19,601 nucleotides of DNA from an uncultured Christensenellaceae bacterium. Its GTDB lineage: Bacteria > Bacillota > Clostridia > Christensenellales > Pumilibacteraceae. Every line of letters begins with the position of its first letter. Within the stretch, counting starts at the first letter, position 1. Below the pieces are notes generated by a model. It was not told the DNA's origin, ran no database searches, and saw nothing but the letters and a program-made list of their open reading frames with translations. Position numbers and translations under genes: made by a program. This document shows positions 7,356-13,014 of the stretch, in pieces. The stretch spans positions 39,272 through 58,872 of the forward strand of contig CAJUNM010000011.1 in NCBI GenBank assembly GCA_910587805.1, read 5' to 3'.

Positions 7356-7971
7356 AAACGACAATAGCGTACGCGTAGTGTTTGCAACGGCGTCGCCTCG
7401 GCGCGTCGAGCTTGCGAAAAAGCTCGACTGCGTTAAGAACGGACGCATTACGCCCGTGTTCGCGCCGTCGAACGTGAACGAGGTTTCGCTCGACGGCAAG
7501 GATCGCGCTGCGCGTACGGCGAGGGCAAACGCTCGGCTCAAAGCCGAGCATGCGGCAAAAACACACGATGCGCCCGTGATAGCGTTCGATACGGTCGTCG
7601 GGATCGGCGACGAAGTTTTGGGCAAGCCTACAAATAAAGCGGACGCATTGCGAATGTTTAAGCTGCTTTGCGGCAATACTCATAGCGTGATAACCGCGGT
7701 TTGCATTATAGCGAACGGAAAAGTTTACGAGGACGGCGAAACAACTTTCGTAACGTTCGGCGCGTTCGATCCCGTAGTTACGGATCGTTACATAGAAAGC
7801 GGCGCGCCGTTCGATAAAGCGGGCGGTTACAATATAGCCGACGCAGAACTTGCCCCGATTGTGTCGAGCGTTATCGGCGGCATTGACAACGTGGTAGGTA
7901 TGCCGCTCACGCTTTCGGAAAAACTTATTGAGGAGAATATACTGTATGGCGAAGCTCGAAATAGCCATTGA
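7342..7971 (+). CDS. maf: Maf family nucleoside triphosphate pyrophosphatase
   Basis: 209 residues with the Maf signature: ATASPRRVELAKKL near the N-terminus (family S-x-S-P-R-R-x-E-L), the KDRAARTARANARLKA helix, IAFDTVV with the conserved Asp, LGKP, and DKAGGYNIAD (family G-K-A-G-x-Y). Maf proteins hydrolyse non-canonical or pyrimidine nucleoside triphosphates, and maf sits beside mreB in many Bacillota. The start is uncertain: TTG at 7342 gives family-like length; ATG at 7318 adds eight residues; GTG at 7378 would remove most of the lead strand. All three depend on coupling to ppx, whose stop is at 7353-7355. The 3' end overlaps the next gene by 26 nt, so ppx, maf and the mreB-like gene form one transcript. 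Confidence 0.88.
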   Translation: MKFCKNDNSVRVVFATASPRRVELAKKLDCVKNGRITPVFAPSNVNEVSLDGKDRAARTARANARLKAEHAAKTHDAPVIAFDTVVGIGDEVLGKPTNKADALRMFKLLCGNTHSVITAVCIIANGKVYEDGETTFVTFGAFDPVVTDRYIESGAPFDKAGGYNIADAELAPIVSSVIGGIDNVVGMPLTLSEKLIEENILYGEARNSH

Positions 7972-8965
7972 CTTGGGAACGTGTTATACAACGCTTTTCG
8001 TCTCGGGATACGGAATAATTTTGCGCGAGCCGTCCGTAATAGCGTACGGCAGCGACGGTAAAAACGGTAAAATGCGCGTCGTCGCTGTGGGCGACGAAGC
8101 GTATGCGATGATAGGCAAAGCGTCCGAGCGCACCAAAATAGTAACGCCCGTCATCGACGGCACGATTGCCGATCCCAAAGCGTGCGCGGATATGCTCGGC
8201 GAGTTTATGAAAAAGATATTGCCCGAGTCCTATATAGTCAAGCCGCGCGTGCGCGCTATAGCGAGCGTGCCGATGGGCATAACGGTAGACGAGCGCAAAA
8301 CGTACGAGGAAGTATTGCTTAGGTCGGGCGCGGACGATATAATCATGATAAACTCCGTCATGCTGGCGGCGGTCGGCGTAGGACTTCCCGTAAACTCGAC
8401 GTGCGGCGGTATGATAGTTTCGATCGGCGGCGGAGTCACCGAGATCGCGGTCGCCGGACTTTTCGGAATAACCACGGGCAGTTCGATAAATATAGGCGGC
8501 AACATGATAGACCGCACATTGTCCGACAGTATAAGCGGCGTGTACAATCTCCGTACCGACCTTGCCACTGTGCGAAAGATCAAAGACGGTATATGCAGTC
8601 TCGTCCGCAACGACTGCGCAAAAATGTCTGTCAGCGGCAGAGACTTGGAAACGAAAAATATCCGCACGCTCGAAGTGTCGGCGGACAGTTTGTACAGCGC
8701 GGTGTATATCTACTATATAAACATCATCGACGCGATTAAGAGCGCGTTGTATTCGTGTTCGCCCGCGCTCGCCGCGGAAGTGCAAAAGCACGGTATAACG
8801 GTAGTCGGCGGCGGAGCGCGCATCCCGGGCTTGGAAACGCTCATGAAAAACACGCTCGATCTGCGCATAAATATCCCGAGCGATCCGCAGTATGCCGCGA
8901 TAGTCGGCGCGGGCATGCTCTTGTCCGATAAATACTTGCTCGAAGAAGTGGTAAAACACAGTTAA
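7946..8965 (+). CDS. Divergent MreB-like actin homologue, probable ATPase-deficient
   Basis: 339 residues aligning along the whole MreB fold: IDLGTCYTTLFVSGYGIILREPSVIA (phosphate 1), a VRAIASVPMGITVDER strand, VGVGLPV, IGGGVTEIAVAGLFGI (phosphate 2), SINIGGNMIDRTL, and VVGGGARIPGLETLM (adenosine loop). MreB filaments guide wall synthesis in rod-shaped cells. Three usually invariant active-site positions differ: the phosphate-2 Asp of V-D-I-G-G-G is Ser159, the following Thr is Val164, and the Glu of E-E-P-M-A-A-A is Ser137. The start at 7946 has AGGAGA 9 nt upstream. No mreC or mreD follows. It may be a regulatory paralogue rather than the main MreB; another copy elsewhere cannot be excluded. 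Confidence 0.82.
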   Translation: MAKLEIAIDLGTCYTTLFVSGYGIILREPSVIAYGSDGKNGKMRVVAVGDEAYAMIGKASERTKIVTPVIDGTIADPKACADMLGEFMKKILPESYIVKPRVRAIASVPMGITVDERKTYEEVLLRSGADDIIMINSVMLAAVGVGLPVNSTCGGMIVSIGGGVTEIAVAGLFGITTGSSINIGGNMIDRTLSDSISGVYNLRTDLATVRKIKDGICSLVRNDCAKMSVSGRDLETKNIRTLEVSADSLYSAVYIYYINIIDAIKSALYSCSPALAAEVQKHGITVVGGGARIPGLETLMKNTLDLRINIPSDPQYAAIVGAGMLLSDKYLLEEVVKHS

Positions 8966-9025
8966 GAGAATCATTTTTGTGGCGATCGATTAAATATCGA
9001 ACGGGTTGTCAAAAAAGTTTTTTAT

Positions 9026-9057
9026 AAAGTAAACGTAAGCAAATGCGTTTACTTTTT
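9026..9057 (+). terminator. Intrinsic terminator after mreB-like gene
   Basis: AAAGTAAACGTA (9026-9037) pairs with TGCGTTTACTTT (9044-9055), with one G-T pair and a 6-nt loop, and the T run continues to 9058. It closes the ppx-maf-mreB-like operon, so minD is probably transcribed from its own promoter. Confidence 0.72.
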
Positions 9058-9114
9058 TACTATAATACGACAAAAGCAAACAAAAGAATATCGTATTCGC
9101 GGCGTGCGGCAATG

Positions 9115-9120
9115 TATAAT
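9115..9120 (+). promoter_or_regulatory. Candidate -10 box just before minD
   Basis: A consensus TATAAT lies 7 nt before the GTG start of minD, with no Shine-Dalgarno sequence between them. The -35 region is poor (CGTATT at 9092-9097). If used, it would give a leaderless minD transcript. Another TATAAT at 9061-9066 follows the terminator directly and would give a leader of about 55 nt. Confidence 0.35.
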
Positions 9121-9127
9121 CGTATAC

Positions 9128-9877
9128 GTGAAAAGTATAGTTGTCACATCAGGCAAGGGCGGCGTAGGAAAAACGACCGTTACCGCGTGTCTCGGCAGAG
9201 CGCTTGCGGAGTTAGGCTGCAGAGTAGTGCTCATAGACGCCGATTTCGGGCTTAATAATCTCGACGTTGTGCTCGGCGCGGAAAACAGCGTAGTTTACGA
9301 TATTGCCGACGTTATATCCAATCGTGCGCGCGTGCGGCAGGCGTTGATAGAGATCGCGCACGATCTTTTCCTTTTGCCGTCTGCGCACGGATATTTGGGC
9401 GAGCGAGTAACCGCGCAGAATATAAAGCTTATACTCAAAAGTTTATCGCCGTCGTTCGACTACGCGCTCGTGGACTGTCCGGCAGGGATCGAAGCGGGGT
9501 TCAAGCGCGCCGTCGTTTCGTGCGAGCATGCTATAACCGTCACCACGCCGCATATAAGCGCGATACGCGACGCGAACAAAGTGATAAACCTATTGACTTC
9601 GTATAGGATAAAACCGATGTTGGTCGTGAACCGAATGCGCGGCGATCTGCTCGTCGGCGGCAAGATCCCGTCCGCAGCGGAAATATCCGACATGCTTCGC
9701 ACGGAGCTTTTGGGCGTCGCGCCCGAAACCGACGGCGTGTACGGCTTTACCAAAATACAAAAAAAACCGTTCGAGGCTATGGCGCGCAGACTGCACTTGG
9801 GCGCGGACGAGATATTCGATCCCGCTGCGGGGTACCGCGGCTTTTTCGGCGCATTCAAGCGCAGGTTCGGGAGATAG
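9128..9877 (+). CDS. minD: Septum site-determining ATPase MinD
   Basis: 249 residues. It begins VKSIVVTSGKGGVGKTT (deviant Walker A with the signature lysine), then LIDADFGLNNLDVVLG (switch I), VVYDIADV, YALVDCPAGIEAGF (Walker B region) and TVTTPHISAIRDANKVI, all diagnostic of MinD rather than ParA or Mrp. The C-terminal GFFGAFKRRFGR is an amphipathic basic helix, the usual membrane-targeting sequence. MinD dimerises with ATP on the membrane, normally recruits MinC to block Z-ring assembly near poles, and is released by MinE. No minC is nearby. The GTG at 9128 is chosen because the first beta strand begins there; an in-frame GTG at 9104 would add eight residues. minE starts 3 nt after its stop. 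Confidence 0.93.
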   Translation: MKSIVVTSGKGGVGKTTVTACLGRALAELGCRVVLIDADFGLNNLDVVLGAENSVVYDIADVISNRARVRQALIEIAHDLFLLPSAHGYLGERVTAQNIKLILKSLSPSFDYALVDCPAGIEAGFKRAVVSCEHAITVTTPHISAIRDANKVINLLTSYRIKPMLVVNRMRGDLLVGGKIPSAAEISDMLRTELLGVAPETDGVYGFTKIQKKPFEAMARRLHLGADEIFDPAAGYRGFFGAFKRRFGR

Positions 9878-9880
9878 ATC

Positions 9881-10114
9881 ATGACCGATACGGAACGCGT
9901 AAAACGCATTGTGGAAAAGGACAGCATCGGCGCGCTCAACGATATAATGAGCGTCGTACAGAGCGATATAGCCGATGTTCTGGGCGAGTTCATGAACGTT
10001 ACGGGCATGAACGTTTCGCTCGACAGCGACGGGCACGGCGGATATACGGTAAAGATAGACGCCAACGTCGACAGATTTTACGATATAGGCAAAATATCGT
10101 CGGATATTGTTTAA
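9881..10114 (+). CDS. minE: MinE-like topological specificity factor
   Basis: A 77-residue protein right behind minD. It matches the MinE layout: TERVKRIVEKD corresponds to the ERL-x-x-V-x-x-D/E contact helix that binds MinD, IMSVVQSDIADVLGEFMNV corresponds to the L-x-x-D-I-x-x-V-I-x-K-Y-V-x-I dimerisation segment, and MNVSLDSDGHGGYTVKIDANV to the following beta hairpin. MinE stimulates MinD ATPase and drives its release from the membrane. The usual N-terminal membrane-targeting stretch (about a dozen residues such as L-L-D-F-F) is absent. An upstream extension is impossible because the in-frame minD stop is 6 nt before the ATG. GGGAGA upstream is a good ribosome site. The match is divergent and rests partly on position. 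Confidence 0.72.
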   Translation: MTDTERVKRIVEKDSIGALNDIMSVVQSDIADVLGEFMNVTGMNVSLDSDGHGGYTVKIDANVDRFYDIGKISSDIV

Positions 10115-10188
10115 GAATCTCAACCTTAAAATACGGAAGAACGTTTTTAATTACGCATTACTTTCGTCGCGTTATCATATATTAGCGT

Positions 10189-10452
10189 ATGGACAAATAC
10201 GAGGGCTGCAACAAAGTGGAAAGCGCCGTGACCGTAACGCAAAAGCCTAAGCGCAAGCGCATGGGGCTGCGCGGATTTTTGATAAAACTCGGTATATCCG
10301 CGTTTATTGTCGCGTTGTTCTTGTGCGTCAGATACTTGCCTATGTCTTGGCTTGAGCCGGTGCGTCGGGTATTGCACGACATATTCTGTTTTGACTTTTT
10401 CGGGCGGACGAGCTTCGGCGGCATGCCGATATTGGCGTTTTTCGGACTGTGA
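10189..10452 (+). CDS. Small membrane protein in spoIVFA position (SpoIVFA-like, no M23 domain)
   Basis: 87 residues: a polar N-terminus, a basic patch KPKRKRMGLRGFLIK (about 19-33), one membrane helix (about 34-52) and a short outer segment ending FFGRTSFGGMPILAFFGL. Its place between minDE and spoIVFB is that of spoIVFA. The tail resembles the part of SpoIVFA between its membrane helix and its M23/LytM domain (aromatic-rich helix, then F-G-x-P-L-A-F-L). The M23 domain itself is missing, and no frameshifted remainder exists because spoIVFB begins at the stop (GTGA overlap, 10449-10452). SpoIVFA holds SpoIVFB inactive in spore formers, so a minimal anchor or inhibitor is possible. The homology is inferred from context and a weak pattern. 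Weak or no ribosome site; TATATT lies 5 nt before the ATG. Confidence 0.6.
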   Translation: MDKYEGCNKVESAVTVTQKPKRKRMGLRGFLIKLGISAFIVALFLCVRYLPMSWLEPVRRVLHDIFCFDFFGRTSFGGMPILAFFGL

Positions 10453-11372
10453 AACCAAAAAGCAGGAAGCTGAATAAGCTCGTCGACCGTATAAAGATCG
10501 CGCGTAAACGGAAAACCGACAGCGGCGAGGTGCGGATAAAAATATCGCCCGTTATGTTTATAATGGCGGTGATTTTCGTTGCGCAAGGCAAGGCGTACGA
10601 ATTGGTATGCTCGCTCGCGGCGGTCATATTGCACGAGTGCGCGCACGCGAAGATAGCGAAAAAACTCGGGTACGAGCTGAACGAGATCAAGCTAATGCCG
10701 TACGGCGCGGCGCTTTGCGGCGATGAGGACATATATCCCAAACATGAAATACTCATAGCCGTTGCGGGTCCGCTGTTCAACGCCGCGCTCGGCACGGTAT
10801 TCGCGGCGTTGTGGTGGCTCGTTCCTTCGAGCTATGCGTTTACGCGCGCGTTTTGCGAGTGTAATCTGTATATAGGCATATTCAATATGCTTCCGGTGTA
10901 TCCGCTCGACGGCGGGCGGATCATGTTCGGCATTTTGAGCGTCAAGCTCGGCAAAAAGCGCGCGTATACCGTCATGCGTATTATTTCCGCGGTTATAGGC
11001 GTTGCGGCTGTGGCGTTGTTTATAACATCGGCGTTCTTTTCGCCCAATTACTGCTTGCTTACCGTAGGCATATTTATGGTGGCGTCGGCGTTCTTGCCGG
11101 ATAAGCGCGCCAAATACAGAGCTTTGTTCGGTATGCCGGGAACGGATAAACTGAAGACGCGCCCGCTCGAAATACGCTGCTTTGCCGTCGGCGCGGACGT
11201 GAAGCTTAAAAAACTCGTCGGCATGCTCGATCCCGATTCGTACAGCAAATTCGACGTGTTCGACGGTGCGGTAAAGATAGGCGAGTTCGACGAAGGCGCG
11301 CTTGTGGAAGCTGTAAAGACGTACGGCTACGACGCGAGCGTGCAAACGCTTGATTTATCGCGAGTAAAATGA
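10449..11372 (+). CDS. spoIVFB: SpoIVFB-like site-2 membrane metalloprotease (M50)
   Basis: 307 residues with several membrane helices. The zinc motif HECAH is at 62-66 (His62, Glu63, His66) within a helix, and the third ligand region is NMLPVYPLDGGR with Asp154. These are the hallmarks of M50 site-2 proteases, and the PLDGGR form fits the SpoIVFB group. The soluble C-terminal part (about 230-307) begins LEIRCFAVGADVKLKKLVGML, is followed by a GEFDEGALVEAV helix and looks like a CBS-type domain, as in SpoIVFB. In sporulating Bacillota the enzyme cleaves pro-sigma-K in the mother cell membrane. The GTG start overlaps the stop of the small membrane gene by 4 nt, so they are translationally coupled. 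Whether this lineage makes spores cannot be told from the window. Confidence 0.88.
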   Translation: MKPKSRKLNKLVDRIKIARKRKTDSGEVRIKISPVMFIMAVIFVAQGKAYELVCSLAAVILHECAHAKIAKKLGYELNEIKLMPYGAALCGDEDIYPKHEILIAVAGPLFNAALGTVFAALWWLVPSSYAFTRAFCECNLYIGIFNMLPVYPLDGGRIMFGILSVKLGKKRAYTVMRIISAVIGVAAVALFITSAFFSPNYCLLTVGIFMVASAFLPDKRAKYRALFGMPGTDKLKTRPLEIRCFAVGADVKLKKLVGMLDPDSYSKFDVFDGAVKIGEFDEGALVEAVKTYGYDASVQTLDLSRVK

Positions 11373-11378
11373 TACAAT
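11350..11378 (+). promoter_or_regulatory. Promoter giving a leaderless 475-aa gene
   Basis: TTGATT (11350-11355) and TACAAT (11373-11378) have a 17-nt spacer, and the ATG at 11385 is 6 nt after the -10 box, exactly where transcription should start. No Shine-Dalgarno sequence precedes the gene. The -35 box lies inside the end of spoIVFB. Confidence 0.5.
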
Positions 11379-11384
11379 ACCCGT

Positions 11385-12812
11385 ATGAAGACTACGGAAA
11401 AAGCGCAAACGCCTACGGAAAAAGATTTCGGCGCGTACGCGCGCAAACTGTTCGACGACGGCGTTGCCGCGCCCGTGATAGCGGGATTGTTGCGTGACGG
11501 ATGTTTCGACAGAATAGCGGAACTCGTTGCGCTCGCGCCGCTCAACGGTTCACAGGGCTTTGCCGCATGCGGCGAGAATTTTTACGAATCGAAACGTTTG
11601 TCGGAATGCGACAGACGAATAAAGATATACGTATCGGAATGCGAACGCGCGGGAATTGCGGAACGCGAGTACATATCCGTTATCATAGCCGCGCAGGGCA
11701 GAAAAAAAGGCGCGCTCGCGCTTTGGCGCAGCGGCGCGAACAAGTATATAACGTCGCGTGCGCGCGATGATTTCGATTTTGTGTGCGATTGCATTGATAA
11801 GTATGATAAAAAATACGCGGGATATTCGATTCTGTTCGACGTTTCGCCGCAGCGCGCCGCAAAACGTCTCGTAAACAAGCTTTTATGCGAAAAGCACATC
11901 GATAAAGCGTCTATACGCGACGTGTTGATGGACTATCCGCACATATCGAACGAATTGATTGCGATGTACGACGGCGCGGACGCAAAGACGCGCGCCGAGA
12001 TAGCCAAGCTCTTGAAAGTGTATAAAAACGACAAGCTTGTAGATAGCTTTCTCACAGACACTGTTTCCAAAGACGGATCTAAAACAGTGCGCGGCGTGCT
12101 CGCGCCCGCACGCAAGTATTCTGACAACGGCGTGCGGCTGTTCGAGGGCATGATGATCTCGCAAAGCCCGATACCCGTAGCTATGTTCTACGAGCTTTCG
12201 CGCTCGTCGGATTCGGTGCGCGATGTAGCCGACAGGATATTCTTTTACAGGATAACGGACTCGCACAAAGAAGTGCTGACGTTTGACGACGGAAAGTTTT
12301 TCGATCTTTCCGACCGCGAGACCGAACTCGGGCAGGGCGATGATCTTTACGTCTTGCACCCGCTCGTTACGCCCGAGTACGCACGGGATATATTAAATTA
12401 CGGCGTAGAACAGCCGTTCTTGCAATTGCGTCGACCCGTTTATAAAATAAAGGCGGACGAGCGCACTTTTGTAGATCACTTGACGGGCACTATGATCGAC
12501 CGCGACGTGTTCGACAAAAACGCGAAACGCATAGGGTTCGTGTTCGCGTCGAAACGCAACGACAGTCATGCGGACGGCGACGCCGTGCTGTATACCGCGG
12601 GCGACCATGCCGTAATGGTCAAATGCGATCTTCCGACGTCGGCGCGCACCGCGGGCTGCGGCAGAATATCTTTTTTGCGCGCATCGGACATAATAAAGAT
12701 AAAGCGCAGCGTATACGTGCGAGATTGCAAGCCTGTTTCGCTCCGCGAACTTTCTCCCGTGACGTACAGCGAACTTGCGTACGCAGTGCACAGACTTTTC
12801 GGCGTCGAGTGA
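11385..12812 (+). CDS. Unrecognised alpha-helical protein (possible DUF4132-like C-terminus)
   Basis: 475 residues with no signal peptide or membrane helix, so probably cytoplasmic. The N-terminal 250 residues look helical with repeat-like pairs of helices (for example FAGYARKL-type, PHISNELIAMYDGADAKTRAEIAKLLKVYKN), reminiscent of HEAT/ARM solenoids. The C-terminal half is mixed alpha/beta; the stretch HPLVTPEYARDILNYGVEQP with FLQLRRPVYKI after it vaguely recalls DUF4132 proteins, but I cannot confirm this. It sits 12 nt after spoIVFB and before rng, inside an otherwise conserved order, so it is an inserted or lineage-specific gene. Function unknown. Confidence 0.75.
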   Translation: MKTTEKAQTPTEKDFGAYARKLFDDGVAAPVIAGLLRDGCFDRIAELVALAPLNGSQGFAACGENFYESKRLSECDRRIKIYVSECERAGIAEREYISVIIAAQGRKKGALALWRSGANKYITSRARDDFDFVCDCIDKYDKKYAGYSILFDVSPQRAAKRLVNKLLCEKHIDKASIRDVLMDYPHISNELIAMYDGADAKTRAEIAKLLKVYKNDKLVDSFLTDTVSKDGSKTVRGVLAPARKYSDNGVRLFEGMMISQSPIPVAMFYELSRSSDSVRDVADRIFFYRITDSHKEVLTFDDGKFFDLSDRETELGQGDDLYVLHPLVTPEYARDILNYGVEQPFLQLRRPVYKIKADERTFVDHLTGTMIDRDVFDKNAKRIGFVFASKRNDSHADGDAVLYTAGDHAVMVKCDLPTSARTAGCGRISFLRASDIIKIKRSVYVRDCKPVSLRELSPVTYSELAYAVHRLFGVE

Positions 12813-12925
12813 TAGATTCGGCATATTCGCCGCAATCAAGCGACGAGCCGCGACGAGTTTGCGTCGGCGCGCAGTCGTCGCAGTAAGCAAGCGAAACGCA
12901 TATCGAAAAAATCGCACGCAAAACG
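12813..12925. other. Intergenic region with nested CGACG inverted repeats
   Basis: GCGACGA (12840-12846) pairs with TCGTCGC (12875-12881), enclosing CGACG (12851-12855) with CGTCG (12862-12866). The outer and inner stems could form one branched or stacked hairpin. There is no T run, so it is not a standard terminator. It lies just after the stop of the 475-aa gene. No gene is apparent. Confidence 0.3.
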
Positions 12926-12955
12926 TTGGACTTTTTCGGTCGAGAGTATTATAAT
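12926..12955 (+). promoter_or_regulatory. Promoter for rng
   Basis: TTGGAC (12926-12931), 18-nt spacer, consensus TATAAT (12950-12955). Transcription would start near 12962, leaving a leader of about 53 nt before the GTG at 13015. The leader has no obvious ribosome site. Confidence 0.5.
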
Positions 12956-13014
12956 AAGAGATAGCATTATCAACTCACCGCATCTTGTTAAATCAAAGTT
13001 ATTCGGGTATTTGC

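Noticed and set aside
5868..7676. 602-codon open frame on the minus strand opposite ppx and maf
   Set aside because: It is rich in Arg, His, Tyr and Val, as expected from the complement of GC-rich codons, has no recognisable motif or ribosome site, and the plus strand clearly encodes two known families.
9880..9881. Upstream start that would give MinE its membrane-targeting sequence
   Set aside because: minD and minE share a frame and the minD stop lies 6 nt before the minE ATG, so no in-frame extension is possible.
10440..10520. Possible frameshift that would restore an M23 domain to the SpoIVFA-like protein
   Set aside because: All sequence after the stop belongs to spoIVFB, which starts within the stop overlap; no M23 motif appears in any frame there.
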